Notes under the pieces: model-generated
Seen by the model: only the letters and a program-made list of their open reading frames with translations
Told to the model about the DNA's origin: nothing
Database searches by the model: none
In this document: positions 1 through 9,206 of the stretch, in pieces
Numbering within the stretch: the first letter of the stretch is position 1
How the letters are laid out: each line of letters begins with the position of its first letter
NCBI GenBank assembly: GCA_024225445.1
Contig: JAAEMP010000267.1
Span: 1-33,243 of the forward strand
DNA from: Hyphomicrobiales bacterium
Lineage (GTDB): Bacteria > Pseudomonadota > Alphaproteobacteria > Rhizobiales > Rhizobiaceae
Reading direction: 5' to 3'
DNA length: 33,243 nucleotides
Translations under genes and position numbers: made by a program

Positions 1-68
1 AATAACGAGATAAAATACACTTATTGCAAAGCAAGTTTATATTAACAACTCCTTAACGCGGATAAGAA

Positions 69-968
69 CTATCGCTCCAGCCGCCGGCAAATCTCATCAA
101 GCTGTTCAAGATTCCTGTATTGAACCTTTACATCGCCTGCCCCATTTTTCCTGAATGAGACCGATACATTCAAGCCAAGCGCATCCGATAACCGGCTTTC
201 CAACGCCAGAATATCGGTACTCTTCCCGATCCCGGCTTTTTTACTCTCCTTATTGCCGCTGGCAAGGATGCCTTTGTTCTGTGAAAGTGACTCGGCCTGA
301 CGAACCGACAACCCATCTTTGATAATACGCTTTGCCAGGCCCAGCGGATCATCACTGGTAACCAGGGTGCGCGCATGTCCGGCGGACAGTTCGCCACTGG
401 CGACCATCTGGCAGACCTCATCAGGCAGTTTCAGCAGACGAAGCGTGTTGGCAACATGGCTACGGCTTTTACCAATAATCTGTGCAAGTTCATTTTGTGA
501 ATAATCATATTCATTCATCAGTTGCTGATAACCCATAGCTTCCTCAACCGGATTAAGGTCGGTCCGCTGGACATTTTCGATAATCGCAATCTCAAGCGCC
601 TGCCTGTCCTCAACTTCCCGCACGAGAATTGGAATTTCATGCAGTCCGGCTTTCTGCGCAGCCCGCCATCTTCTCTCGCCGGCAATTATTTCATATTTGG
701 CACCTGCCAGATCATCATTGGTGATCGTGCGAACCAGAACAGGTTGAACAATACCATGTTCCGATATTGAATTTGCCAGATCCTCAAGTTCGGCATCAAG
801 AAACAGCCGTCGGGGGTTGTTCGGGTTAGCCCGGACAAGTTCAATCGGCGCCACCAAATCCGCCTCGATATTTGGCTCTGCGGTCTTGGCTTCCTGGACC
901 GGATCGATATCCCCGATCAATGTCGCAAGACCTCGGCCCAATCTGTTTTTTGCGCTGTTATCAACCAT
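69..968 (-). CDS. parB: Chromosome partitioning protein ParB (Spo0J/Noc family)
   Basis: Centromere-binding CTP-dependent DNA clamp that loads at parS and works with ParA to segregate newly replicated origins. The 299-residue protein has the family layout: a basic N-terminus (KNRLGRGLATLIGD), the ParB/Srx nucleotide-binding domain with the GERRWRAA motif near residues 97-104, a helix-turn-helix region (SQNELAQIIGKSRSHVANTLRLLKLP) near 155-182, and a short C-terminal dimerisation domain. The ATG has GGAG a few bases upstream. It lies 59 bp downstream of parA on the same strand, and two perfect parS sites are within 4.6 kb. Length is normal for rhizobial ParB. Family assignment is secure. Confidence 0.97.
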   Translation of the reverse strand: MVDNSAKNRLGRGLATLIGDIDPVQEAKTAEPNIEADLVAPIELVRANPNNPRRLFLDAELEDLANSISEHGIVQPVLVRTITNDDLAGAKYEIIAGERRWRAAQKAGLHEIPILVREVEDRQALEIAIIENVQRTDLNPVEEAMGYQQLMNEYDYSQNELAQIIGKSRSHVANTLRLLKLPDEVCQMVASGELSAGHARTLVTSDDPLGLAKRIIKDGLSVRQAESLSQNKGILASGNKESKKAGIGKSTDILALESRLSDALGLNVSVSFRKNGAGDVKVQYRNLEQLDEICRRLER

Positions 969-1027
969 TCAATCTATCTCCGGCTTGGAACCATCCAGAC
1001 GGTTTTCCATATTAAATAAAAAACCGG

Positions 1028-1831
1028 TCAGGCATTCACCAGCTGTTTTTCTCTTTTGATCACTTCGGCAGCCAGTTTCAGATAAGCCTGGCTCCCTGTA
1101 CATTTCAAGTCATACAATATCGCCGGCTTGCCGTAGGACGGCGCCTCCGATACCCGCACATTTCTGGGTATCACCGTTTCATAAACCTGATCACCCATAA
1201 ATTCTCTAACATCATCAACAACCTGATTGGAAAGATTGTTCCGCGGATCATACATTGTCAGGGCAATACCGTGTATCTTCAAATCCGGATTAACCGAAGC
1301 GCGAACCTGTTCAACCGTTTGTAAAAGCTGGCTCAATCCCTCCAGCGCAAAAAACTCGCACTGCAATGGAACAATCAAAGCAGAAGCCGCTGCCATGGCA
1401 TTAATCGTCAACAGGTTGAGGGATGGAGGACAATCAATCAGGATAAAATCGAAATGCAAATTATCCGCATGATAATCTCTGATCGCATTTCTTAATCGAT
1501 ATGCCCGGTCCGGCAATTGGGAAATTTCCATTTCCACACCAAGCAAATCCAGCGTAGATGGTGAAATGTAGAGTCTCGGCACTGCCGTTGGTACCAGAGT
1601 ATCTTCCAGGCCGTTTTTTCCAATCAGCAAGTCATAAGTGGAAACATCACGCTTGTTGCGGTCTATACCCAACCCGGTGCTGGCATTTCCCTGGGGATCC
1701 AGATCGATAATCAAAACATTTTTGTCAACTGCTGCCAATGCGGTGGCCAGGTTTATTGTTGTAGTCGTTTTACCAACCCCGCCTTTTTGATTGGCGATGG
1801 TAATTACGCGCGGGGAAAAATCCTGGTTCAT
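1028..1831 (-). CDS. parA: Chromosome partitioning ATPase ParA (Soj)
   Basis: Deviant Walker-A ATPase that binds DNA non-specifically when ATP-bound and moves ParB-parS complexes. Seen in the 267-residue protein: N-terminal KGGVGKTTTTINLA (residues about 15-28) as the Walker A motif with the signature lysine, DLDPQGNASTGLG, and Walker B-like FILIDCPPSLNLLT. It lacks the N-terminal HTH extension of plasmid ParA type Ia, so it is the chromosomal type. It precedes parB in the same orientation and follows rsmG, the standard rsmG-parA-parB order near the origin. Confidence 0.97.
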   Translation of the reverse strand: MNQDFSPRVITIANQKGGVGKTTTTINLATALAAVDKNVLIIDLDPQGNASTGLGIDRNKRDVSTYDLLIGKNGLEDTLVPTAVPRLYISPSTLDLLGVEMEISQLPDRAYRLRNAIRDYHADNLHFDFILIDCPPSLNLLTINAMAAASALIVPLQCEFFALEGLSQLLQTVEQVRASVNPDLKIHGIALTMYDPRNNLSNQVVDDVREFMGDQVYETVIPRNVRVSEAPSYGKPAILYDLKCTGSQAYLKLAAEVIKREKQLVNA

Positions 1832-1909
1832 TTTCTAATTCATTCTCCGACTATCAACCGTCATTACCATTCTGGAATTGAACCGGGTCACAGACCCATA
1901 AACAGTACA

Positions 1910-2578
1910 TCAACTTTGCACACCGATTTTCTCAAGCTTTTGAATTTCCAGTAAAACCGAATTGTTTTCAATCCGGCTCTCATGTACTAGCAGATCAAAT
2001 TCCCACCTGCCACGACATTCTTCCAATTCCTGCAAATAGTTCCGGCCTTTGGGGAATAAACCCACAGCACCTTCCCCTATCCATCCTGAAGTTAACTCAA
2101 ACAGTTTCTCCAGCGAAGCAAGTGCCCTTGCGCTCACCACCTCAATATCACGATACTGTTTCGTAACCGATTCGATGCGGCCGGGAAAAACTTCCGCCGG
2201 TGCACCGGTTTCACGGATCACTTTTCTCAAGAATGCGCATTTCATTTTATTACTTTCAATCAGCTGCACATTAAATCCTGATTCATTACGTCCCAGAATC
2301 GAGATTACCAATCCTGGAAATCCGGCCCCGGAGCCAATATCCAGCCATTTTGTTTTGGTTGACAGTATTGTCTTGCACTGAACACTGTCACAAATATGCC
2401 GCCTCCAGACCTTTGTCAGGGAAGAGGTTGAAACCAGATTTGTTTTTCCCTGCCATTCAACCAGCAAATCAGCATAAATCTGAAACAGCTCCATTGTTTC
2501 ACGTGAAACATGAAATTCAGATCGCAATAATTCAGTATCACTGACAGACGGAAATATCCGGCTATTCCTCAATATCAT
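1910..2578 (-). CDS. rsmG: 16S rRNA (guanine527-N7)-methyltransferase RsmG (GidB)
   Basis: SAM-dependent methyltransferase that modifies G527 of 16S rRNA; loss of the family gives low-level streptomycin resistance in other bacteria. The SAM motif WLDIGSGAGFPGLV is visible near residues 78-91, and the length of 222 residues is typical. The start codon is 3 bp after the mnmG stop, implying translational coupling in an mnmG-rsmG-parA-parB transcript. A perfect parS site is embedded in codons 23-28 (HVSRET), so this stretch serves both as protein code and as a ParB binding site. Confidence 0.95.
   Translation of the reverse strand: MILRNSRIFPSVSDTELLRSEFHVSRETMELFQIYADLLVEWQGKTNLVSTSSLTKVWRRHICDSVQCKTILSTKTKWLDIGSGAGFPGLVISILGRNESGFNVQLIESNKMKCAFLRKVIRETGAPAEVFPGRIESVTKQYRDIEVVSARALASLEKLFELTSGWIGEGAVGLFPKGRNYLQELEECRGRWEFDLLVHESRIENNSVLLEIQKLEKIGVQS
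2495..2510. promoter_or_regulatory. parS: parS centromere site inside rsmG
   Basis: The 16-bp perfect palindrome TGTTTCACGTGAAACA matches the universal chromosomal parS consensus at every base. It lies within the rsmG reading frame (residues H23 to T28) and about 6.5 kb from the proposed origin, a usual position for ParB loading sites. Confidence 0.95.
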
Positions 2579-2581
2579 TGA

Positions 2582-4468
2582 TTATGCAACCCCGCTGTGG
2601 CTCTCCGGTTTTCTGCCCTTTTCCTGCCGACGTATTCTTGCAAGTAAAAGCGTCAGAGCTGCCGGGGTCATACCATCAATTTTCGCTGCCTGTGCGATAT
2701 TGACCGGACGTAGCGATTCCAGTTTGGTAACCAGCTCATTTGAAAGACCGGAAAGCTTTGAAAACTCAAATCCCTCAGGAATTGTTTTGCCTTCATCCCT
2801 TCTGACCGCCGCAATATCAGCTTCCTGGCGCTTCAGATAGACCGCATACAGGGCTTCGGTCTCAATCTGCTCCTTCACCCATCCAGGTGCCTCATCCATC
2901 TGCGGCCAGATATCTGACAGGCTTTGATGACTGATTTCCGGATATGACATCAGATCAAAAGCAGAGCGACGCACGCCGTCACGATTAACGTTCAAGCCTT
3001 TTGCCGCTGCCTGATTGGGAGTCAGATTCAGTTTCCTGGCAAGATTGCGATGATTATCCAGTATCGTCATTTTTTGAAGAAATCTCTTGCGTCGCGCCGC
3101 ACCGACACAACCGATATCAATACCCAGTGGGGTCAACCGCTGATCAGCGTTGTCCGCTCGCAGAGACAAGCGGTATTCAGCCCGGGAAGTGAACATCCGA
3201 TAAGGTTCATCAACCCCTTTGCTGACCAGGTCATCAATCATTACGCCAATATAGGAATTTGTACGGCTGAAATGAATAACCTCCCCGCCGCCCGCATTTC
3301 GCGCCGCATTCAGACCCGCCACAAGCCCTTGTGCGCCCGCTTCCTCATAACCGGTTGTACCGTTGATCTGCCCGGCAAGAAAAAGCCCGCTGATTTTCCT
3401 GGTCTCCAGGCTGGGCAACAATGTACGCGGGTCCACATAATCATATTCAATAGCATATCCTGGTTGCAAAATTTTGGCCGTTTCCAACCCGGCAATCGTA
3501 TGAATAAAATCCAGCTGTATATCTTCAGGTAGAGAAGTTGATATACCGTTTGGGTAGACGCTTTGCACATTCAGACCCTCTGGTTCCAAAAATATCTGAT
3601 GGCCATTCCGCCCGCCAAAACGTACAATCTTGTCTTCAATCGACGGACAATATCTTGGCCCGACGCCCTCAATCTGACCAGAATAAACAGCTGACTTATT
3701 CAGGTTTTCTTCAATGATTGCATGGGTTTTGAAATTGGTTCTGGTAATTCCACATTCGACCTGGGGATTCAGCAGCGCATCGGTCATCTCCGAAAAAGCG
3801 ACCGGATCTTCATCTGCCGCCTGCATTTCCAGTATTTTCCAGTTAATGCTGTCTCGATCCAGTCTGGCCGGTGTACCGGTTTTCAGCCTGGCAAGATTAA
3901 AACCATATTTTTCCAGTGTTCCCGAAAGGCCATCTGAAGGTGCTTCACCCATCCGCCCGGCCGGAATTCGTTTTTCTCCGATATGAATTAAACCCCTGAG
4001 AAAGGTTCCGGTTGTTAAAACAACATTACGACTGTTGATAATATTGCCATCAGCCAGAATTACCCCAGACACTGATTCTTTCTCAACCCGGATATCATCC
4101 ACGGCGGTTTCAATAACCTGCAGGTTTTCAACATTACGGATTTCCGCCTGCATGGCTGCGCGATAAAGATTCCGGTCAGCCTGGGTTCTCGGGCCCCGCA
4201 CAGCTGGTCCCTTGCTTCGGTTAAGCATTCTGAACTGAATACCGGCCTGATCCGCCACACGGCCCATCAGGCCGTCCAGAGCATCAATTTCACGGACCAG
4301 ATGACCTTTACCAAGTCCACCAATCGCCGGATTGCATGACAGCACACCAATAGTGCCGAATTGATGGGTAACCAGTGCCGTTTTAGCCCCCATCCGAGCC
4401 GCTGCTGCCGCTGCCTCGCAACCGGCATGACCACCACCAATGATTATTACGTCAAAAACTGATTGCAT
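2582..4468 (-). CDS. mnmG: tRNA uridine-5-carboxymethylaminomethyl(34) synthesis enzyme MnmG (GidA)
   Basis: FAD-dependent partner of MnmE that installs cmnm5 on the wobble uridine of certain tRNAs. The 628-residue length is typical. The N-terminal dinucleotide-binding motif [17 protein letters not shown] is at residues 11-27. Conserved blocks [37 protein letters not shown], and the family signature [15 protein letters not shown] are present. It is followed 3 bp later by rsmG on the same strand. The space between it and mnmE holds a parS site. The Shine-Dalgarno sequence is weak. Confidence 0.97.
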   Translation of the reverse strand: MQSVFDVIIIGGGHAGCEAAAAAARMGAKTALVTHQFGTIGVLSCNPAIGGLGKGHLVREIDALDGLMGRVADQAGIQFRMLNRSKGPAVRGPRTQADRNLYRAAMQAEIRNVENLQVIETAVDDIRVEKESVSGVILADGNIINSRNVVLTTGTFLRGLIHIGEKRIPAGRMGEAPSDGLSGTLEKYGFNLARLKTGTPARLDRDSINWKILEMQAADEDPVAFSEMTDALLNPQVECGITRTNFKTHAIIEENLNKSAVYSGQIEGVGPRYCPSIEDKIVRFGGRNGHQIFLEPEGLNVQSVYPNGISTSLPEDIQLDFIHTIAGLETAKILQPGYAIEYDYVDPRTLLPSLETRKISGLFLAGQINGTTGYEEAGAQGLVAGLNAARNAGGGEVIHFSRTNSYIGVMIDDLVSKGVDEPYRMFTSRAEYRLSLRADNADQRLTPLGIDIGCVGAARRKRFLQKMTILDNHRNLARKLNLTPNQAAAKGLNVNRDGVRRSAFDLMSYPEISHQSLSDIWPQMDEAPGWVKEQIETEALYAVYLKRQEADIAAVRRDEGKTIPEGFEFSKLSGLSNELVTKLESLRPVNIAQAAKIDGMTPAALTLLLARIRRQEKGRKPESHSGVA

Positions 4469-4596
4469 TTCTATTCACGCTTTTCTCCATATTAAATCCC
4501 CTTACCAGTAGAGGTAGATATTAATTTCTCAAGCAAATACCAGTATCAGGAAAAATCATTCTTGGTTACAATAGCAAACTTCGCCAAGAACAAAAT

Positions 4597-4612
4597 TGTT
4601 TCACGTGAAACA
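4597..4612. promoter_or_regulatory. parS: parS centromere site between mnmE and mnmG
   Basis: A second perfect TGTTTCACGTGAAACA palindrome, in the 178-bp gap between mnmE and mnmG and about 4.4 kb from the proposed origin. A degenerate left half (TGTTTCACG followed by AAAATCA) lies 20 bp further on at 4634-4649, overlapping the end of mnmE. Confidence 0.95.
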
Positions 4613-4646
4613 GGGTAAATTCAGCACAGTAAATGTTTCACGAAAA

Positions 4647-5972
4647 TCATTTACCGACACAAAATTCTGAAAATATCCTTCCCAGAATATCTTCCACATC
4701 TACCCGGCCAATCAGTTTTCCCAACGAATCGGAAGCGATCCGCATATTCTCGGCTCTTACTTCCAATGGCTCGGTAACGCCATTTTTAGCCTTACATAAT
4801 GCATTATAAGCAGCCAGTAATCCTTCCTTTTGTCGTTGCCTGCTAAACAAGATATCCTCGGAACCTGAAACCGACTGGCCTGCTGCCTGACTGATCCGGT
4901 TGACCAATTTCTCTATACTTTCTTCATTCAGTGAACTGATCGCCAAATCATAATCAATCGGAAATTTAGTTGTCTCAATCAACACGACCTTGTCCGCCTT
5001 GGAAATGACCAGCAAATCTGCAGCAGTTGCATCATTTACCATTGACAATTTGTCATCAGCAGCATGAAGCCAGATTGTCATATCAGAAGTCTCCGCCGAT
5101 TGATGTGCTCTTTTTACACCTTCCTTCTCAATCAGATCGTCCGTCTTGTGAATTCCTGCCGTATCGGTGACGATAATCACTTGTCCTCCGAGATTTAAGC
5201 GCACCTCCAGCAGGTCTCGTGTAGTACCGGGTATATCGGTAACAATCGCCACATCACGGCCGGCCAGGCAATTCAACAGGGTTGATTTACCCGCGTTGGG
5301 TTTACCCAAAAGCGTGACACGAAAACCGTTTTTGATAATTTGTCCCGTATTGACAGAAGCAAGATGCTGATCAAGCTCACCAATCATAATTTCCAATTGC
5401 GACCAAACTTGATCGCTTACACTACCCGGAATATCTTCTTCATCAACAAAATCAATTTCCGCCTCAATAAGAGAGCGCATCGAAACCAGTTGATATAGCC
5501 ATTTCTCCAGCAAAGCCCTGGGTCGTCCGCCTACCGCCTCAATAGCCAGTTTTCGTTGCGCCTCCGATTCGCTTGCTATCAGATCCGCCAGGCCCTCAAC
5601 TTGCGTCAGATCCAGCTTGCCATTTTCAAAAGCCCGATAGGTGAATTCACCCGGCTCAGCATGACGTAACCCGTCAATTTTTTCCAGCAGCGCCAAAACT
5701 GCATCAACTACAGCACGGCCTCCATGAACATGAAATTCAACAATATCTTCACCGGTGAAGCTATGGGGTCCGACAAAAGTCAAAATCAGACCCTTATCAA
5801 CTAGGTTCCCCTGTTCCGGGTCAAAGATACCCGACAGGCCAATCGGCTTGCCAAATTCAAATTCAGGACAAATACATTCAATAACATCATGACAATCAGG
5901 GCCAGATATTCGAATAATCGCAACACCACTGGGTAATCCACCACTGGATAAAGCATAAATTGTTTCAGCCAT
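4647..5972 (-). CDS. mnmE: tRNA modification GTPase MnmE (TrmE)
   Basis: K+-activated GTPase that acts with MnmG in wobble-uridine modification. The 441-residue protein has the formyl-THF-binding N-terminal domain (IYALSSGGLPSGVAIIRISG, then HFHVHGG-like FHVHGGRAV). An inserted G domain follows with GKPNAGKSTL (G1), DIPGTTRD (G2), DTAGI (G3) and SKAD (G4). The protein ends with the catalytic-cysteine motif FCVGK, a variant of FCIGK. It lies between rho and mnmG on the same strand, as in many alphaproteobacteria. Confidence 0.97.
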   Translation of the reverse strand: MAETIYALSSGGLPSGVAIIRISGPDCHDVIECICPEFEFGKPIGLSGIFDPEQGNLVDKGLILTFVGPHSFTGEDIVEFHVHGGRAVVDAVLALLEKIDGLRHAEPGEFTYRAFENGKLDLTQVEGLADLIASESEAQRKLAIEAVGGRPRALLEKWLYQLVSMRSLIEAEIDFVDEEDIPGSVSDQVWSQLEIMIGELDQHLASVNTGQIIKNGFRVTLLGKPNAGKSTLLNCLAGRDVAIVTDIPGTTRDLLEVRLNLGGQVIIVTDTAGIHKTDDLIEKEGVKRAHQSAETSDMTIWLHAADDKLSMVNDATAADLLVISKADKVVLIETTKFPIDYDLAISSLNEESIEKLVNRISQAAGQSVSGSEDILFSRQRQKEGLLAAYNALCKAKNGVTEPLEVRAENMRIASDSLGKLIGRVDVEDILGRIFSEFCVGK

Positions 5973-6062
5973 GTCGCCAAAACCTGTTTTCGTTCCTGTA
6001 AATGATAATTGTTTCAGATGCGAATCAATATCTGCAATTACTTAACATCATCAGATAAAGCG

Positions 6063-7328
6063 CTACGTATTCATCGTATCGAAGAAATCTGAATTGCTTT
6101 TGGTCTGCTTAAGTTTGTCAATCAGAAATTCAATCGCATCAGTTGTACCCATCGGCGACAATATCCTGCGAAGCACAAATATCTTATGCAGATCAGATTT
6201 AGGTACGATCAGATCTTCTTTCCTGGTTCCTGATTTGAGAATATCCATACTTGGATAAACACGCTTGTCAGCAACTTTGCGGTCAAGCACAATCTCGCAG
6301 TTACCCGTTCCCTTGAATTCTTCAAAAATAACTTCATCCATACGCGAACCCGTATCAATCAGGGCTGTGGCGATAATGGTAAGCGAACCGCCCTCCTCAA
6401 TATTCCTGGCCGCACCGAAAAATCTTTTTGGCCGTTGCAACGCATTGGCATCAACCCCGCCGGTCAAAACTTTACCCGATGACGGCACAACCGTGTTATA
6501 TGCCCTGCCCAGCCTGGTAATTGAATCCAGCAAGATTACCACATCCCTACCATGTTCCACCAGCCTTTTGGCTTTTTCTATCACCATCTCTGCAACCTGT
6601 ACGTGACGCGAAGCCGGTTCATCAAAGGTTGATGCAACCACCTCACCTTTAACGGATCGCTGCATATCCGTTACCTCTTCAGGACGTTCATCAATCAGCA
6701 AAACAATCAGATAAGCCTCCGGATGATTTCCTGTAATTGAATGAGCAATATTCTGAAGTAAAACGGTTTTACCGGTACGCGGAGGTGCAACAATCAATGC
6801 TCTCTGACCCTTGCCCAATGGAGCTACAAGATCAATCACACGAGCAGACAGATCCTTGTCGGCAGGTTTCTCCAGCTCCATATGATAGCGTTCTTCAGGA
6901 TAGAGCGGTGTAAGATTATCAAAATGGGTTTTATGCTTAATCTTCTCCGGATCATCAAAATTGATAGTTTTGACTTTCAAAAGGGCAAAATATCGCTCCC
7001 CATCCTTTGGACTGCGTATAAGCCCTTCAACCGTGTCACCGGTTTTCAGTGAAAATTTTCGAATTTGAGATGGTGAAATATAAATATCATCCGGTCCCGG
7101 CAGATAATTTGCACTGGCAGATCGCAAAAACCCAAAGCCGTCCTGCAAAATCTCGACAACACCCTCACCAATAATTTCCGTATCCTGTTCAGCAAGATTC
7201 TTCAAAATTGCAAACATAAGTTCCTGTTTGCGCATCGTACTGGCATTTTCAACATCCACGCCTTCAGCAAATGAGACGAGATCAGTGGGGCTCTTGGCTT
7301 TAAGTTCCTGGAGCTTCATATAATCCAT
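6063..7328 (-). CDS. rho: Transcription termination factor Rho
   Basis: Hexameric RNA helicase that terminates transcription. Start chosen at 7328 ([14 protein letters not shown]), which gives 421 residues, the usual rhizobial length, and a GAAAG upstream. An in-frame ATG at 7391 would add 21 residues of unfamiliar sequence with no Shine-Dalgarno. Domains: N-terminal helical bundle, cold-shock RNA-binding fold ([21 protein letters not shown]), Walker [12 protein letters not shown], Walker [12 protein letters not shown], and the Q-loop/R-loop region ([23 protein letters not shown]). The 195-bp leader after hemJ is long enough for the autoregulation known for rho genes, but no specific signal was recognised. 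Confidence 0.96.
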   Translation of the reverse strand: MDYMKLQELKAKSPTDLVSFAEGVDVENASTMRKQELMFAILKNLAEQDTEIIGEGVVEILQDGFGFLRSASANYLPGPDDIYISPSQIRKFSLKTGDTVEGLIRSPKDGERYFALLKVKTINFDDPEKIKHKTHFDNLTPLYPEERYHMELEKPADKDLSARVIDLVAPLGKGQRALIVAPPRTGKTVLLQNIAHSITGNHPEAYLIVLLIDERPEEVTDMQRSVKGEVVASTFDEPASRHVQVAEMVIEKAKRLVEHGRDVVILLDSITRLGRAYNTVVPSSGKVLTGGVDANALQRPKRFFGAARNIEEGGSLTIIATALIDTGSRMDEVIFEEFKGTGNCEIVLDRKVADKRVYPSMDILKSGTRKEDLIVPKSDLHKIFVLRRILSPMGTTDAIEFLIDKLKQTKSNSDFFDTMNT

Positions 7329-7523
7329 GAAGTCATGTCTTTCATAATTTAAATAATATGGGATTATCAACGTCGCCTGAATCTCACTCATAAGGAAATA
7401 GGCGATATTGATTATTGGGAATGAATTGCATCCATACTCCCAAACGGAGATTTACTCAAGACATATTTATCATTCAGACCGTTACAAGTTTTCCAGAAAG
7501 ATTCAAACGAGTGTTCAGAAGGG

Positions 7524-7946
7524 TTAAAATGGCTGAATTTCCACCAAAATGATGATCATTATCATCAGTACTGTCGGGATTTCGTTCGCCAAACGGTAAA
7601 ATCGTGCTTTGTGCTTTCTCTCATCTGCAGCAAATTCCCTCACCCATATCACACAAAATCCATGTTGGGCCCCCAATAAAAGCGCCAGAAACAACTTGGA
7701 CACAAACCAGCCCTCAAGCCAGAAATCATTTTGCCAGGCAAGCAATAAACCAAAAAACCAACTTGCCATCATTGCCGGAGTCATAATTACTTTCAGTAAG
7801 CGTCGCTCCATTACTTTGAAAGTTTCGGAAGCATCACTGCCGGGTTCCTTGTCGCTGTGATATACCATCAAACGAGGCAAATAAAACATACCCACCATCC
7901 AGGATATTACCGATACGATATGACATACCTTTAGCCATTCAATCAT
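7524..7946 (-). CDS. hemJ: Protoporphyrinogen IX oxidase HemJ
   Basis: Integral membrane enzyme converting protoporphyrinogen IX to protoporphyrin IX, the penultimate step of heme synthesis in many alphaproteobacteria. The 140-residue protein has about four membrane segments. It contains the family motif HIVSVISWMVGMFYLPRLMVYH near residues 9-30, with its conserved histidine, and a conserved lysine/arginine region (MERRLLKVIMTPAM). It starts 3 bp after hemE stops, with AGAGGA six bases upstream, so the two heme genes are translationally coupled. Confidence 0.92.
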   Translation of the reverse strand: MIEWLKVCHIVSVISWMVGMFYLPRLMVYHSDKEPGSDASETFKVMERRLLKVIMTPAMMASWFFGLLLAWQNDFWLEGWFVSKLFLALLLGAQHGFCVIWVREFAADERKHKARFYRLANEIPTVLMIMIIILVEIQPF

Positions 7947-7949
7947 TAA

Positions 7950-8990
7950 TTATCCTCTGACCCGCTTTATCATCTGTTCAACATTTTCAATTGGTGTTTG
8001 AGGTGTAATTCCATGACCAAGGTTAAATATCAGCGGGCCGTTACCCAAATTCTCAATAATATCATCAACCCCTTCATTCAGCGCACTTCCGCCGGCCAGC
8101 AGTCTCATTGGATCCAGATTACCTTGCACTGCTCCGCTTTTTTGCAATTCACGCGCGAAACTCATCGGGACGGACCAATCCAGTCCCAGACAATCGACCT
8201 GGGTCAGTTCCCGATAGCTTTGATAGTTCAATCCGGCACTCTTTGGAAATCCAATAATTCTGGCATCCGGAATTACATCCCTGACCAGTTTTACGATTTT
8301 GTTCACTGGTTTAATACACCACTTAGTGAAATCCTTTTCACTTAATACACCAGCCCAAGAATCAAATATTTGAATTGCGTCAGCGCCAGCCTGTAATTGC
8401 AATATCAGATAAGATGCTGAAAAAACTGCAATCTTGTCTAGTAATTTTTCAAAAGCGGTTTCATTTTCATAGGAAAATAATCTGGCTGGTGCCTGATCCG
8501 GAGTACCCTTTCCCGCTATCATATAGGTAGCTACAGTCCATGGAGCACCACAAAAACCAAGTAAGGTTACTTCTTTTGGTAATTCTTCCCTCAAGATTTC
8601 AATCGTTTCAAATACCGGATTTAAATGCTCAATAGCATCTATATTCTTTAAATTGTTGATTTCATCAGGAGTAATAGGATCAAGTCGTGGTCCTTCGCCC
8701 TCAACAAAACGAACATTTCTTCCCATTGCATCAGGTACAACAAGAATATCTGAGAATAATATTGCTGCATCGAACTTAAATCGTCTGATTGGTTGCAATG
8801 TTACCTCAACGGCGAGGTCCGGAGTATAACAAAGATTAAGAAAGCCACCTGCTTGTTTTCTTATTTTCAGATATTCAGGAAGATAACGACCAGCCTGACG
8901 CATCATCCAGATTGGAGGTCGATCGTAAGATTGTCCGTTCAGAACATTCAAAACCTTGCGTTCAAATGGTATTTCCTCGCGTTTATTCAC
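7950..8990 (-). CDS. hemE: Uroporphyrinogen decarboxylase HemE
   Basis: Cytoplasmic enzyme decarboxylating uroporphyrinogen III to coproporphyrinogen III. The 346-residue protein carries the two family signatures: [16 protein letters not shown] near residues 21-36, with the substrate-binding arginines, and [13 protein letters not shown] near 145-157. The start is GTG, preceded seven bases upstream by AAGGA. The first bases overlap a perfect DnaA box. hemE is the first gene on the left side of the proposed origin and drives into hemJ. Confidence 0.97.
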   Translation of the reverse strand: MNKREEIPFERKVLNVLNGQSYDRPPIWMMRQAGRYLPEYLKIRKQAGGFLNLCYTPDLAVEVTLQPIRRFKFDAAILFSDILVVPDAMGRNVRFVEGEGPRLDPITPDEINNLKNIDAIEHLNPVFETIEILREELPKEVTLLGFCGAPWTVATYMIAGKGTPDQAPARLFSYENETAFEKLLDKIAVFSASYLILQLQAGADAIQIFDSWAGVLSEKDFTKWCIKPVNKIVKLVRDVIPDARIIGFPKSAGLNYQSYRELTQVDCLGLDWSVPMSFARELQKSGAVQGNLDPMRLLAGGSALNEGVDDIIENLGNGPLIFNLGHGITPQTPIENVEQMIKRVRG

Positions 8991-8991
8991 A
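8983..8991 (+). promoter_or_regulatory. DnaA box overlapping the hemE start codon
   Basis: TTATTCACA fits the consensus TTATNCACA exactly. Its bases 8988-8990 are the complement of the hemE GTG start codon, so DnaA bound here could also affect hemE expression. Confidence 0.6.
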
Positions 8992-9005
8992 ATCGGTTCC
9001 TTATT

Positions 9006-9025
9006 AAAAAAATTCGCTTTAGCGA
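9006..9025 (-). terminator. Terminator-like hairpin upstream of hemE
   Basis: Read on the minus strand, TCGCT-AA-AGCGA is a five-pair stem with a two-base loop. It is followed by one A and then seven consecutive T (9012-9006), the layout of a weak intrinsic terminator. It sits between the origin candidate and the hemE ribosome binding site, not at the end of a gene. It may stop transcripts leaving the origin region or act as an attenuator for hemE. Confidence 0.4.
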
Positions 9026-9197
9026 TTTATTATTATTATTGTCTGTGTTTTGCGGGAATGAAAAATGATAGTCAATTGATCACAGGTTATCAACAAAACT
9101 TTAGCGGAAAAAAAATCTGTCAAAATTGAAATGTTAATGTGGATGTCAATATTCTTCTTTAATTTCAATGCTTTGTATACTTAACAAAATATTTATT

Positions 9198-9206
9198 TGT
9201 GCATAA
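9198..9206 (-). promoter_or_regulatory. DnaA box in the hemE-ppsR gap
   Basis: TGTGCATAA on the plus strand is TTATGCACA on the minus strand, a perfect match to TTATNCACA near the middle of the origin candidate. Confidence 0.6.

Noticed and set aside
1575-1595. GGCAC-N5-TTGG in parA as a sigma-54 promoter
   Set aside because: It lies inside coding sequence and lacks the full TGGCAC-N5-TTGC pattern.
7329-7391. Longer rho reading frame from ATG 7391
   Set aside because: The extra 21 residues lack a ribosome site and exceed the usual 421-residue length.
9076-9093. TTGAT-N8-ATCAA near the origin as an FNR/FixK box
   Set aside because: FNR/FixK boxes need a four-base spacer; here it is eight, and the right arm overlaps a DnaA-like sequence.
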